Assembly: GCA_030159075.1 (NCBI GenBank)
Contig: BROG01000559.1
Coordinates: 358,501-422,500, forward strand
DNA from: Atrina japonica
Taxonomy: Eukaryota; Mollusca; Bivalvia; Pterioida; Pinnidae
Length of the DNA stretch: 64,000 nt
Direction: 5' to 3'
The position numbers and the translations under genes were made by a program. The notes under the pieces were generated by a model. The model was not told where the DNA came from. It saw nothing but the letters and a program-made list of their open reading frames with translations, and did no database searches. How positions within the stretch are numbered: position 1 is the first letter of the stretch; each line of letters starts with the position of its first letter. Below are positions 1-11,645 of the stretch, piece after piece.

Positions 1-906
1 ATTAATATGAATAAGAAAGTATATAGAGCTACATTTTAGTTAAGTCCACATACTAATATCATATTAAAAGCTCATATAGATCATATCGATATCTGAGAAT
101 CAAATACCATGTATTCCATATGTCCAAATACTTATAGTTACATTGAAGGAAAATCATATTTAACATATACTTGGTATATTTCTATTGCACCCAAAACAAA
201 AGTCAATATAGACACACAGTGATACTATACATTGTAGCATATAGCACATATGATCACAACTTCTGCTGGTACTTGCATATGAGATATCCATAAAAACAGT
301 GAATGTCTATTGATCTGAAAACTGCAAACTACATTATAATTATATGCATACTTGACACTTACTTGAGAATTTCTTTTGCAAGACAAACAAATGTCAAAAT
401 ATACAAATACTGTAATGTAATTATAAATTAATGATCGGTAACGGACTGTTCCGGATTGGATAATGTATTTGTTATCGTTTGCAATATGTTACATTGAATT
501 TCTGATATTGTGATTTCACCACATTTCTAGTGAATGTCTATTGATCTGAATACTGCAATCTACACTATAATTATATGCATACTTGACACTTACTTGAGAA
601 TTTCTTTTGCAAGACAAACACAAAAACTGTAATGTAATTATAAATTAATGATCGGTAACGGACTGTTCCGGATTGGATCGTTTGCAATATGTTACATTGA
701 AGTTCTGATATTGTGATTTCACCACATTTCTAGTGAAGAGTTATAATTATATATATTTCAAGAGAATTGTATAGTCTTTATATTCTTGAAATAGCAAATA
801 CACAATATGTGTAACTCATGAATCAGGTATGAGTATTACAGATGATATTATAATATAGTGGATAGAAGAGTCAAATAAATATATTCATTTTCTCAGTCTA
901 GTTATT
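1..906. other. AT-rich stretch without gene
   Basis: No coding region, RNA gene or recognisable transposon core is visible. The only clear structure is the 231-bp tandem duplication listed separately. It lies downstream of the LINE ORF1 relic on the minus strand, where ORF2 would be expected, but no reverse-transcriptase motif is visible here. Confidence 0.5.
299..735. repeat. two-copy tandem repeat, period about 231 bp
   Basis: The block beginning GTGAATGTCTATTGATCTGA at 299 restarts at 530 and runs to about 735. The two units are nearly identical apart from small deletions in the second (for example loss of the ATAATGTATTTGTT segment). It has no coding potential and is a local duplication. 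Confidence 0.85.
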
Positions 907-1837
907 TCATTCTGAGAGTAAGCTTGTTTCGTTCAGTGGTGTAATACTGGATATTTTTTTCTTTTTACCATTACGTAACAGTGCATAAATTTTACCATCA
1001 AGACTCCAACTTTTTTGCACACAGTGAAGAGAATTGACCCTGTCTAGCAGTTCCTTGTTTTGTTGGGTTAAATCTTCCACGATGACGATCCCGCTTCCTT
1101 TTAATTTTTTCCTATGTTGTATAACTCTCATTTTTGTACGGCGGTGAGTGAATTTCACTATGGTGGATCTAGGTTTCTTGACTGAGTAAGGCCCCATCCT
1201 GTGAGCAATGTCGATATCCGAATTCGATACCCTCATGTCTAATTTATTGTTTAGGGGATCAACAACTTTTGTTACACATTCTTCAGCAGTTTCATTAGTA
1301 TTGCTATCAGGAAGACCGAAGATTCTGATACTATTTTTCCTGCCTTGTTGTTCAAGGTTATTATACATATCATCGAGAGTCAAAACTTTTTTCTCCATGT
1401 GTGATACTTTTTCTTTAAGTTTGTCATTTTCAATTTCTAGTTCTAATATTCTGCTTTCAAGTTTTTCAATGAGGGCGGCGTTGTTTGTTTCTTTGTCATT
1501 TTTTAAGACTGTTATAGTATGTGTCAATTGCTCGTTAGTAACGAGAGGTTTAAGTTTAGCATCTCAATCTTCTTTTTTTACCATGTTATTTTTCACTTCT
1601 TCTAACATAGAAGCTATATATGACATTTCTTTTTCCATATTTTTTTATTTCGTTTTTGTTGTGTAATTGTCTAAAGAACTCTAGTGTGCATTTGTATTGC
1701 CCTTCTTTGGTTTTTTCTTTTCTTGTTTGCTTTTGTATTGAGTTTTTTCACAGTCACCCTCAAAGCTAACTTCGTGTTCCAAGTTTGCATTTTTTGCCTT
1801 TCTTTTCTTGTTTAACTCGTTTTCTCCGTCATTCATT
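907..1837 (-). pseudogene. LINE ORF1 relic (coiled coil plus RNA-binding domain)
   Basis: The open part (1527-907) begins with a strong heptad coiled coil (LEIENDKLKEKVSHMEKK). It continues with the phrase EQQGRKNSIRIFGLP, which opens the RRM of L1/Tx1-type LINE ORF1 proteins, then DIDIAHRMG and IVKFTHRRTK, and a C-terminal domain ending near WSLDGKIYALLRNGKK. ORF1 proteins of this class are trimeric RNA-binding chaperones of the retrotransposon RNP. Upstream the same frame continues to a Lys-rich start near 1837 but is broken by stops, including a TGA at about 1568. That makes it a dead copy. No ORF2 follows. Confidence 0.8.
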
Positions 1838-2239
1838 ATATAAGCCTTTTAGTTAACGGGATATGTGTACACCAACTGGTGCGTGTTAACAAGTGAGTAT
1901 ACAGGTAAATTTCCACTGGATTGTATTACTGAAAGGTGTCACTCAACGTAGTCTATAAATATTGTGTGACGTGTAAATAATTGGGTAGCCGAGTACGGGA
2001 ATCTAAAAATACCACATATGTTTATCAATATATTATACCCGGTTACAAAGCATTTGAACACTAAATACCGTTCAAATTTGGTATCAATTATCACAATTTC
2101 TGTGAAAATGTTCTCACAATGATCGAATCAAGCACCTTACCAAAATATATATCATTAGCTGTGATACAACACTGGTATATTCCAGGTTCAGCACTGAGTC
2201 TTCTTAGTGCGTGTGATCTCTTTCGGCGTCATTTTCAAA

Positions 2240-2241
2240 AA

Positions 2242-2274
<33 letters not shown>
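2240..2274. repeat. (CA)n(TA)n microsatellite
   Basis: A short CA run passes into a TA run and immediately borders the MITE-like hairpin at 2275. Confidence 0.9.
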
Positions 2275-2373
2275 GTAAAACCTGCTTTAGTGACCACCTG
2301 TATATAAAGACCACCTGGTTATAAAGATGGTTATCTTGTGTCCCCAAGGAGGTCGTTATATACAAGTTTCACG

Positions 2374-2374
<1 letters not shown>
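2275..2374. mobile_element. short MITE-like hairpin inside (TA)n
   Basis: About 100 bp with imperfect inverted ends: the left end reads AGTAAAACCTGC...GTGACC, and the right end read backwards gives CGTGAAACTTG...AACGACC. TA runs lie on both sides, as expected for a TA-targeting Tc1/mariner/pogo-type non-autonomous element. The end sequence resembles the larger element at 35829-36803. The call is inferred from the terminal pattern only. Confidence 0.45.
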
Positions 2375-2411
<37 letters not shown>

Positions 2412-2414
2412 ATA

Positions 2415-2476
<62 letters not shown>
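2375..2476. repeat. (TA)n microsatellite, about 100 bp
   Basis: Nearly pure TA dinucleotide tract with a few TT/AA interruptions. Confidence 0.95.
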
Positions 2477-2478
<2 letters not shown>

Positions 2479-2594
2479 GCGATGGGTCTACAGTTTAATT
2501 CAAGTGAAATATGTGAAGAATAAAGCCTCGGAATACTGAAAAGTTAACTCAGTATTTCATCTAGTTTTGTTTAGTTTTATAAGTTTTTTTTAAA

Positions 2595-2690
2595 CCACAC
2601 ACAATAATTTTTCAGCCAAATCTGCGCTGACCAGATGTGAGAGACTTTAAGGTTCAAATCGCGATGCTCTAACCATTCGGCCCCTTTCAT
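2595..2690 (-). mobile_element. fragment of tRNA-derived SINE (family 2)
   Basis: The text CTGCGCTGACCAGATGTGAGAGAC is followed by a GATGCTCTAACCATTCGGCCCC-type end. That end is the reverse complement of a tRNA-like A box (NNTGGTTAGAGCAT). Related copies lie at 20085-20245, 45640-45790 and 48130-48310. Confidence 0.55.
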
Positions 2691-2765
2691 TTAGTGAAAC
2701 ACAGCAATTGTAAACAAGATCAATGTAGCGACCGTAAAATACGCGGAACGTTGGCATCAAGCTGG
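2690..2765 (-). mobile_element. Penelope-like 3' fragment
   Basis: On the minus strand this matches the end of the reverse-transcriptase region of the copy at 38940-39000 (ACGGTCG...TATAAT...TGTTTCACTAA). It is only about 75 bp and non-functional. Confidence 0.6.
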
Positions 2766-2854
2766 ATTCTTGTAGAATACAACCTGCATATCGGATCAAT
2801 TTTGATATATAAACACCAAATGCAGACGATAGAGGGATATTAGTACTTAAATGT

Positions 2855-2856
<2 letters not shown>

Positions 2857-2885
<29 letters not shown>
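2857..2885. repeat. (TA)n microsatellite
   Basis: Short pure TA run. Confidence 0.9.
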
Positions 2886-2891
<6 letters not shown>

Positions 2892-3387
2892 TACAACGAT
2901 CAAGAAAACTTCTTATGCTCTAGCGCTTTCCCTTTTATTCAGATCTTCAGCTGCATTCAAAATGAGTACAACAATCAATGACGTCACGTAGTGTGTGTCT
3001 AGAGACATAAACAATAATAATTAGGTAAAACGTTATGAAGACGATATTTCTGTAGTGAGAATGTAAACAATATTTATGAAATATATTGCGGGAAAATACT
3101 GTTTTATAGATAAAATAAAAACCGTAAAAACATGACATTTAAAAGTCATTGATCATTTAAATTGGGTTTTAAAATGTTTATAAATAGCTGTTCTTCTTTT
3201 CTTGGAGCGAATCGTCCGTGCTGTTAACTTTATACAGAGGAAAAATCATAAAATCACCCCAGAGCAATGGTGAAAATGATGATTAATTTAGAGGTTGAAA
3301 GGATCCATTTTAGATTTTTCGTTTGTAGTTTACTATTGATGATTTTCTTATTCTGTAGAGTTTTCTTCATCCTCTCACTGACTAATG
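2886..3387. other. no gene seen
   Basis: AT-rich sequence between the TA microsatellite and the 5' boundary of Penelope-like copy 1. The open frames here are short and carry no recognisable motif. Confidence 0.4.
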
Positions 3388-5210
3388 AACATAAATAAAC
3401 GAGTAATCGCCCGTTCTTCAAGGTCAAATTTGCTAATAAGGGCATTGACGCTTTGAATATAAACAATATTTTGAACCAAAAATCCGTCCAAAGTAAGATC
3501 CGCCATACTTCCAATACAAAGATTCATCATGTATTTCCTATAGCTATACGCGTTCAGTTGCCTCTAAGATCTTTAATTACAAGGTAAATCTGCAGCAACT
3601 CAATTTACCCAGCCTTTCCGAGAACATTCAGCCTTGTACTTGTTCTACATCTGAATTCATGTACTCTCCATGTGGCCATGTTGTGACAGGTGATCTCAAC
3701 ATTGTGCGCAACAGAAAACTGAGAGGTCTTTTATGCAAAGGCCCAGAATATAGGGAACCTGCATCGTTTACATGGCGCCAAAAATTTGAAATTATTATGG
3801 ACGCATGTGAAGGGTACGCCATACGATGGGCTAAGAAAGAAGATGCCGAACCTGATACTCTTTCGGAGTGGATTAAGTCGATCAGTAATGTTTTTAAACG
3901 AAGAATTCGATGACTTAAACATTGTGTCAACACAACACACAATTCAATTTTTCGTGACCTTGATGTTGTCAGAGAACTTTTCCGTCTCCATGAAAATTTT
4001 ATCATCGTTCCTGCTGACAAAGCATCTAACAATTTCACATTTGTCTGCATGCGATACTACTTCAGCATCCTACAAGAGGAATTTGGACTAAACACGCTTC
4101 CTGGAAATCCTACATACTCTCTAACCGATTTCTCTACCTCTGAAATATTAGATAATCATAAATCCGTTCTTGTTTCGTTTGGGATACCCACAAGTGACAC
4201 GGAGCTTGAATTGCCATATATTTATTGGATTCCGAAGATGCACAAACATCCCTATAAACACCGTTTCATTGCGGGGTCATCTAAGTGTTCCATCAAGCCT
4301 TTATCTATTTTGCTTACCAAACTTCTAATACATATTAAACAAGGTCTTCAGAAGGAAGTACTGTATGACGCCCTACTCAAGAAGCGGAGTCAATCAGATG
4401 TGGATCCTAAAGAATTCAAATGAATTGTTGGAACATTTAATTAAAATATCCAAATTTCAAACATATTACAAACATCAAGTCTTTTGATTTTTCGACCCTT
4501 TACACAAAAATCCCTCATCAAAAACTCAAAAACAGATTAACATCCATTATACAAAACTCTTTTGTATACAAAAATGGAAATCGCAGATATAAATATTTGG
4601 TGTTAGGTCACATAGAACTTTATTTTGTCAAGGAACACTCTGATTCCAATAACAAGTACACTGAAGACGATATTATCAAGATGCTGGGGTTTCTAGTCGC
4701 CAACATCTTCGTGGTTTTTGCGGTAAAAGTTTTCCAACAGATTGTCGGCAGTCCAATGGGTACAAATTGTGCACCTCTCTTGGCTGACATATTTTTGTAT
4801 TCATATGAAGTGGAATTAATACAGTTTCTGCTCTCCAAAGGAAACAACCAGTTAGCATCTCGGTTCAATTTAACTTACAGATATATCGACGATGTTCTGT
4901 CCATAAATAATTCAGAATTTCAGAATTACCTCGGCCAGATGTATCCTGTTGAGCTTGAGATAAATGAGACGACAGAGAAAAACACATCTGCTTCTTACCT
5001 AGATTTACGCCTGTCGATTGGAAAAGACGGTCAACTTCACACATCTCTCTATGACAAACGAGACGATTTCAATTTCCATATCATAAACTTCCCGTTTCTA
5101 AGTAGTAATATGCCATCTTCTCCTGCCTATGGCGTTTTCATTTCACAACTTATACGCTATGCCAGGGCATGCCTTCTTATGATTGTTTTATTTTGAGAGT
5201 TAAACGCCTA
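3388..5210 (+). pseudogene. Penelope-like reverse transcriptase, copy 1 (frameshifted)
   Basis: Pieces of one protein in different frames: an N-terminal part (3659-3913), a connecting part with the phrase YIYWIPKMHKHPYKHRFIAG (4049-4423), and the palm (4597-5196). The palm has SPMGTNCAPLLADIFLYSYE, the catalytic YRYIDDVLSIN and the thumb phrase SSPAYGVFISQLIRYARAC. These are the characteristic RT motifs of Penelope-like elements. In-frame breaks lie near 3510, 3913, 4423-4480 and after 5196, so no functional enzyme can be made. Confidence 0.85.
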
Positions 5211-5380
5211 GCAAATAAGCTACTTACACAAGGTTACGTTTTTGAACGCTTGGAGTCGTCGTTTAAGAAGTTTGTTGGTCGATACGGGGAACTTGTTAAA
5301 CATTATGAAGTCCCCCCTCTCAGAGATATTAAATAGTATTCTGGATCACTGCCACAGACAGTGACTCCGTTTCACCAATC

Positions 5381-5566
5381 ATGCTTTTCACCGAACTTGA
5401 CCTCATCAACAAACTTGACCTTTTTACCGAATTTGACCCGTTCATCGAACTAGAAAGGTTTTCATGGAACATTTGTGACGGGTGTGGCATCCCAGCAAAA
5501 GACGCTGACTCCTTCCGGACACCTGGTCTTATCCCGTTTGGGATTCGTAATTGTTCTTCATGTTGA
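5381..5566 (+). CDS. short Cys-rich ORF in Penelope-like 3' region
   Basis: A 61-residue frame rich in FDPFIELER-type acidic-aromatic sequence is followed by CDGCG and, 25 residues later, CSSC, a CxxC...CxxC pattern that could bind zinc. The same frame and spacing recur at 18204-18389, at 42551-42802 on the minus strand and partly at 14311-14487. It may be the C-terminal end of the element's polyprotein or a separate small protein. I do not recognise the family. Confidence 0.35.
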   Translation: MLFTELDLINKLDLFTEFDPFIELERFSWNICDGCGIPAKDADSFRTPGLIPFGIRNCSSC

Positions 5567-6016
5567 GACCATTTGCACATCTAATTCGTCGTGTTATAAT
5601 GGACTTGAGTTTTTGATTATTGATTGGTACTTCTTCAATTTTACTCAACATTTCCAGAATTTTATCCCTGTAATGATATGCATCTCCAGAGGTCCGTGTT
5701 TGTCCATTTTTACCGGATTTGTATATATGTCCTGGACATACTATTGCTTTATACTTTGGTATCTGAGATTTTTTATATTGTCTGCCTCCTTGATAACAAT
5801 GGATTTGTTAAAGCATGTTTTTCAGCGCGTGATAGACTATTTTTCACATTATTATAAAATAATATATGGGTAATAGGACCTTCATATCGCCCTACATCCA
5901 GGTCTATAAATTATGTATAAGACCGATATTCAAAAACCCAGCCATCAACTGACAGGTATAAACTTATATATAATCATTTATGCATTTTTCCTCAAGGAAT
6001 CATGATAGAGTTTTGC

Positions 6017-6018
<2 letters not shown>

Positions 6019-6065
<47 letters not shown>

Positions 6066-6074
6066 TTATATATA

Positions 6075-6112
<38 letters not shown>

Positions 6113-6122
6113 TATATATATC
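6019..6122. repeat. (TA)n microsatellite
   Basis: About 100 bp of TA repeats with a few interruptions. Confidence 0.95.
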
Positions 6123-6366
6123 TGCATCTTTTTTGCCCTTTTACGACAGAAAACGTCTTCATTTCAATTTCGCTTTAAATTCTCCCTCTCATCTAAAGGC
6201 GAAAATGGTAAAGAATAAATTGAAGGGAAAGTTTGCAATTACAAAGTACTAGGTACTGCAACAGTTGGCTTATTTGTCATTATATATCTTATTCATTCAG
6301 ATATGTGATGGGATCGTGGCTTATTGGAATTCATATAGAATAAAGTAAATCAAATACACTTGTAGT

Positions 6367-7410
6367 TCATACATCTTCAATACACGTAAACCCTAAATAG
6401 TACCTTGGACTGACATAACCTTTTGGATTAAAAAGCTGTAATTCTACATCCGGGTTTAAAGCGCCTCTCCCTTCGTCACTGTATAAATATTTAAGTATAT
6501 GTTGGTCTGTATTTGTTAATTCCTCATCAAGGAAATATAACACAGCATTGTGATATAGCTTCTCGAATTTCAGAAACGATTCATTTCTTCCAATAATAAA
6601 ACCACTTGAAATCCAGTCATGGTTCATGTTAGAAATATCATCATAAGCAAACGTCTGATTATTTTGCTTCATAATATTCATCCCTAGCGTATTTTTCTTA
6701 AGCTCTTTTGGGGCATTTATTCGGAAAATTTGTTTTTGATCTAAGTCACGGAAATAGTCTAAGTCTACCCATGCATAATAAGGGGACTGAAAATATCTAT
6801 TCAATATAGCATCCGCAACTGAAACATATTTAGAATGTTGTGTACTTGCATAAGTTGAATATACTATTCTGGGGTGGTATATGGGGTACACGGGCTGACC
6901 ACCAACACTTTGAATCTGTTGAACCAAATTAAATGGCCACAAAGACATTCTGTTGACAATTATGATGACTGTTCTTCTCAGAAACTCTTTTCTCGTTCGA
7001 TTCATGTAAACTTGAAATTCTAGAGAGTCAGTAAACACGACCAGTGGGTTTACAATGTGTTTGAATACGTTTGCCCATTCTTCGTATTGGTTCCTGGAGA
7101 CTGCATATCCAATGTCCCAAAACGCGGTAACTAATGTTACATTTTCGGTGGTTACATCAAACAAGTTTTCATGCACTTTATTAACAAGGTTATTATTTCC
7201 ATCACCATCTTCGGATTCCCGAGATTCAGTTTCCAGCTTCGTGTCTTCTCCTGGTATCTGTGCATGAGTGATTATTTGTTTGGAAGTCACATGACGATCT
7301 GATGTAAATTTTTTGTTTTCGACATTGAGAAAAACCTTAAGTGAGTTATATCTAACATATCTAATGTCTTCCTTTGCACATCCATTACGTCGATATGAAT
7401 CATTGACCAG
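6367..7410 (-). CDS. HtrL/YibB-family glycosyltransferase-like protein, terminal exon
   Basis: A single open exon of 347 codons ends at the TGA at 6367-6369. It begins at 7410 just after a splice acceptor (minus-strand TTTTGTTCTGTAG). Family hallmarks are LVTAFWDIG near the start of the domain, NPLVVFTD, the aspartate-rich WVDLDYFRDL (a DxD-like metal/nucleotide-sugar site) and HDWISSGFIIGRNE. Bacterial HtrL/YibB proteins and their many animal relatives are assigned to a glycosyltransferase fold, but substrates are unknown. The exon starts in phase 0 and joins in frame to the signal-anchor exon at 19404-19481. The complete protein would be about 373 residues, a type II Golgi or ER membrane protein. 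No internal stop or frameshift is seen. Confidence 0.85.
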   Translation of the reverse strand: MVNDSYRRNGCAKEDIRYVRYNSLKVFLNVENKKFTSDRHVTSKQIITHAQIPGEDTKLETESRESEDGDGNNNLVNKVHENLFDVTTENVTLVTAFWDIGYAVSRNQYEEWANVFKHIVNPLVVFTDSLEFQVYMNRTRKEFLRRTVIIIVNRMSLWPFNLVQQIQSVGGQPVYPIYHPRIVYSTYASTQHSKYVSVADAILNRYFQSPYYAWVDLDYFRDLDQKQIFRINAPKELKKNTLGMNIMKQNNQTFAYDDISNMNHDWISSGFIIGRNESFLKFEKLYHNAVLYFLDEELTNTDQHILKYLYSDEGRGALNPDVELQLFNPKGYVSPRYYLGFTCIEDV

Positions 7411-8699
7411 CTACAGAACAAAACAAAGATGAAAGAATGTATATACATTGTATTAATGTGTAAGTCGAAATTATGTTTTATTCTAAAGGTGTAGTAAGTA
7501 TTTTTTCGTTTTTTATTACTAAGATTGATGTAAAATTACGATAAAGAGAGACAAAGGCAAATAAAAATTCTCAAACTCTTATATATTTTGTAAAATTATG
7601 GACAGGTTGAGTGTCGAATGAGTCATTTGAATTTGCATTAACAGTTACGAACATTTTTGTTTTGACCTCTTTTCTAAAACTATAAATGATGTATTGTCAA
7701 TAATATTTCTAACACATAATAGCCAAACTAGGTTTCTCAAGACATTTTTACAAAATATATAAGAATTTAAAATATTTTACGCCTGTGTAAATCATTTTAT
7801 CTGTTACTGTACACCTTACTGTTCACCAAACTAAGTAGAAAAAAGAATCATTTGAGAAAACAAAGCTAATGCCCCCATTAAAGTATTAAATGAATATTAT
7901 ACGTTTTACTTTAACTAAATGTGCTCTTCCTCAAATTATCGTGGGTAAGATTGAAACTCTATTTTATCTGATTAAACTGATGTTTATGTTATTTAAAAAC
8001 AAAATAAAATAACCAAAAACCCATAAATGGACATTTTTCTGCTTTGGCTATTTATAGATAATATTAGGAAACCACACAGTCTATCAGACGATATTACTTT
8101 TCTTCACTTGAACCTTGCAACCATTTAAACCACAATAAACTGGTCTTGAGCAATAGAAAAGAGCAAATCATTAACTATGTTGGGGTAAAATAATTAATTG
8201 TGTATGTAATTTATAAATTTATACCAACATTTTAAAAGAGCTGAATGCGTAATGCGACTGAACAAAATAACGGCCGCGCGATCAGGCCGTTATTTCAGAG
8301 TAAGGGTAGAATCCGTCGTCACTATCATTATACTATTAACGTGTAAAATGTTCGTTTGGTGTATTATACACGAGAGGAGATAATTAAGCGGACCGGTCAT
8401 TTTTGTTTTTAAACACTCAAATAGGATAGAAGATGCCAGCACCATCTCCTGACTGTGACGTATGAACATCCGTGTCATTTGTAAGTGTGTATATATACCG
8501 TATTTAATTGTATCAAGGTTGCGAAGCATTTCTTATTCTTTAAATGATATAAAATTCTCAAGTGTTAACAATTTGGCGAAGAATAAAAATTTTAATCCTC
8601 CGTTTTATTATGTAATGAGTTGCTATCGGTTACATGCCATAATAAAATTATCAAACAGAGAAGTATCCCAGCTACAACTAATTTTGTGCCAAAATTTGC
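7411..8699. other. intron of HtrL-like gene, no further gene seen
   Basis: AT-rich intronic DNA. A segment near 8440-8510 is repeated in inverted orientation near 13335-13410 (CGGTATATATACACAC...GACACGGATGTT pattern), which points to an old dispersed repeat. No coding feature is supported. Confidence 0.45.
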
Positions 8700-9045
8700 T
8701 TGATATATAAAACGTCTGAGATACCGAGGTATAAATCATTAGGATGTCCAGGATATAGGTATAAATCTGGTAAAAAAAATGGACAAACACTGACCTCTTG
8801 AAATCAAGAAATAGGATCAGGTGCCATCGAAGAGAAAGCATCCCCTGTTAACCGGTCACACCCGCCGTGAGTCCACAATCAAATTAAAATGAAATACGTG
8901 AGGAAAGAATTATTATTCGTACAGACGTCTCAACAACCACCATCGAACAGGTAACTCAACCTTTCACTCAGTGAAACATAGTAGTCGCAAGCAAGACTAT
9001 TATACCGACCGTAAAATTTGCGGAACGTTGACATGAAAAGTCAGA
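8700..9045 (-). mobile_element. Penelope-like 3' end, subfamily 3
   Basis: On the minus strand it reads from the last RT codons (TTCCGCAAATTTTACGGTCG) through the 3' UTR with GTTGAGACGTCTGTAC, GGACTCACGGCGGGTGTGAC and the common tail ending TTTATACCTCGGTATCTCAG. It is the same order as 38935-39260. Only the 3' end is present. Confidence 0.8.
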
Positions 9046-9199
9046 TAGTTAAAAAGCAATATAATATGATTAGGCACTGTATATGGGAGAGCGCAGTTCA
9101 AAAGGAAAATGTCACGACCTGACATTGTAGTTACTATTCCTTTAGATTTCCAAGCGTCCATCAAGTAAAAAGTATCAGAAGTATCATGAATTGCCTTCT

Positions 9200-9470
9200 G
9201 ACGATCTGGCTTATTCGACTATTGATCGTGAGTTCGAGTCCAGCTGCCGGCAGGTTGGTTTATTTTCCTTCGAATGAGACAGTAAAAACCGAAGTACCGT
9301 GTCACAGTAGGTGTCGGCACGTTAAAGAACCCTCACTGCTCAATGGCCGTAAGTTTCGAGCATAGGCCAAAATTTGAAGCCCTTCACCGGCATTTGGTGA
9401 CATCTCCGTATGAGTGAAAAATTATTGAGGGGAACGTTAAACAACAATAAACCAACCAACAAACGTCAAA
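9200..9470 (+). mobile_element. tRNA-derived SINE, family 1
   Basis: The left part retains the B-box-like GTTCGAGTCCAGC. The body has GGTGTCGGCACGTTAAAGAACC and CCCTTCACCGGCATTTGGTG, and the tail is GGAACGTTAAACAACAATAA. This body and tail are typical of SINEs widespread in bivalves. Other copies are at 10575, 24318, 29510, 47100 and 48555. Confidence 0.8.
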
Positions 9471-10028
9471 CCTATGTCCCTTGTCACGATAAGGGTTCGC
9501 GTGTAAAAGAGCACTCACTGCATTGACCTCAGTACACAACGAATGTCAAAACTGCTGGCAATATACCTAAAGCTGGGTATGTCTCCATTTACATTGTATT
9601 TAAAAATAAATTCAACACTATGTATGAAGATATATCCTTTTTCTTTATTCTACATGTTTACGCTTGTAGGTCTGAATGTCCAGCCAAAAGGTTCCAATTT
9701 TACGGAATACTGTCAGCAACAAGTTATTCAGTGTACTCATTGAATAACTGACGAACACTGACCTTGGAAAAGGGTATTTTATTGAAAGCTGAAGGCAGGG
9801 TAGGGTATTTTTTGTCGTCAAAGTTCAACTTTCCAGTTTTAGTAGTCACCAAGTTTAACTTTCCATTTCCAGTGGTCACCAACTTCACGATAATGATTAG
9901 ATATTTTCCGATATTGATTAAATATTTGACAATAAAAATCTTATTTCAATTACAATTAAGTTGTTGCCGTTTTAATATTCACCAAGTTCAACTGTCTCAA
10001 AATCTGTAGGATATAGCCTGCCTGACAA

Positions 10029-10112
10029 AACATGATCTCTTTAGGCAGCTAGTACCAACATGATCTCTTTAGGCAGCTAGTACCAACATGATCTCTTTAG
10101 GCAGCTAGTACC
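10029..10112. repeat. 28-bp unit repeated three times
   Basis: The unit AACATGATCTCTTTAGGCAG + CTAGTACC occurs three times with no differences, a very recent tandem expansion. Confidence 0.95.
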
Positions 10113-10574
10113 AAGAATAACTAAGTCCAAGTACCTGGCATTTTAGGATTACTTGACAAAAATCAAAATTCTTTGGACATGCACACATCTATAATGTGTA
10201 TAAACATCCTACAAAATATAAAAGGTGTATGTACAAAACTCTAGGAAGAAATAGCCAGACAAACCATGTATTTATATCCGGACAGACGGACTGTGGTAAA
10301 TTCTTATCTCCTGTCTTTCTTTGTGTTGTTAAAAAAATATAATGTGTAGTTATAATAAATACAAGATGTAGCTCTCTGGCTTAGAATCATGACTGGTCAT
10401 TTAAAGGTCAAAGTTTAATTCAGAAATATTTTAAATGCATAATTTAAACCCATTGAAGACTTTAGATTGTTTAGCGAACGTGCACAAATGTTGTCACTGC
10501 ATACTCCTGTAGCATATATGGAAAGATATATCGCCAAACACTTCCACTTCGGTAAAACACGTGTACAGATCTTC

Positions 10575-10640
10575 GTTGTTGTTGTTTAACGTCCCACTCA
10601 AGAATATTTCACTCATATGGAGTACAGAAGTTCATAAACC
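10575..10640 (-). mobile_element. SINE family 1 tail fragment
   Basis: Minus-strand copy of the tail only: TTGTTTAACGTCCCACTCAA and TTTCACTCATATGGAG. Confidence 0.7.
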
Positions 10641-10899
10641 AGGAAATGAAACCAATGTAAACTCAGTTCCGCGGTAAACAAATACATTTTGTAGATATCT
10701 ATCTATGTATCTATCGTTACTGTTCGCCCTCAATTTGAGTACTCTAAACAGGGTGCGCTGCAGATTAAAACCATAAAAGATAAGGTTAAAGATTGAAAAG
10801 TTTCAGAAGACATGAAAAGGGAAAAAGGATAAAAGATCAGAAAATCAGTATTCACAAATAAAAGCTAAAAGCATAGGAATAATCTAATTTGAATTGCTC

Positions 10900-11645
10900 A
10901 ACATTTGGAAGTGAGACAGCACTACATGGGAGTCTATTTCACTGAATTATGGACAAGGGAGAAAAAAGAATACTTATTGATATTCTTAGTGGTCTGGATT
11001 TTTTGAAAAGAATAAGGGTGGGATGTACGAGAGACTCTATTAGAACGAACAATGTGTGGTGATGGAATAGCTAATAATCCGTGGATGATCTCATACATGA
11101 GTGTAAGTCTGGAGCCAGCCCTTCTTTGTTCCAGGCGTCGCCAACCAAGGTCATTTAACACGGTGGTAACACTAGATGTGGTCCTAAAATCGGATTATAC
11201 ACACCTTGCTGCTCTACGCTGGACTCGGATAAGATTACCTGTATGGGGGTCCCATGCGCTTGCAGCATATTCAAGCTGCGGATGGACCACAGCTTTATAT
11301 GCTGCTGTTCTCAGCTGCATGTTTTGGTTGGGATGTTCCTTCGCAGGAATCAGAGGGAGTTATTTGCTTTACCTGTGATCCTACCAATTATATGGCTGCT
11401 CCAGCTGAGGATATATGGACATTTACCTGGGTTAAATTCCATGTCCCAAAGCTCCGATTGTGTAAAGTCTTCCTGGAAGGTTGCTTGACTTCCTGATTTG
11501 TCCAATGTCACATAGACGACAGTGTCGTCTGCAAACAACCTAACCTGGGATTGACATGGTCTGGGAGATCATTAATGTAGGCTATGCCAGGAAAAGAATT
11601 GGTTCAAGCACAGAATCCTGGGGGACCCCTGATGTAACAGGAATA
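10900..11645 (-). pseudogene. LINE reverse-transcriptase C-terminal fragment
   Basis: Minus-strand pieces in several frames form the end of a non-LTR RT: GVPQ...LEPILFLA (about 11640-11580), the catalytic FADDTVVY (11538 on), ELWDMEFNPGKC, then a thumb region, and NDLGWRRLEQRRAGSRLTLMY (11161-10934) with YSFF near the end. This order is that of Jockey/CR1/L2-group LINEs. Stops and frameshifts separate the pieces, so the copy is dead and 5'-truncated. Confidence 0.8.

Larger units (their letters stand above)
3388..5782 (+). mobile_element. Penelope-like element copy 1 (subfamily 1), 5'-truncated
   Basis: Similarity to copy 2 begins at about 3388 (CGAGTAATCGCCCGTTC, compare 16267) and continues collinearly through the reverse transcriptase, the short Cys-rich ORF and the shared 3' tail (AGAGGTCCGTGTTTGTCC ... 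TTTGGTATCTGAGA) to about 5782. The nuclease part found upstream in copy 2 is missing, which is typical 5' truncation of target-primed insertions. Several frameshifts break the coding region. Confidence 0.85.
9471..10899. other. intronic DNA with small local repeats
   Basis: No gene is visible. Near 9825-9985 a degenerate repeat of CACCAAGTTCAACTTTCCAG-like units occurs. The exact 28-bp triplication and a SINE tail are listed separately. Confidence 0.4.

Noticed and set aside
1208..1666. Plus-strand 152-residue frame
   Set aside because: Antisense shadow of the LINE ORF1, which shows clear family motifs on the other strand.
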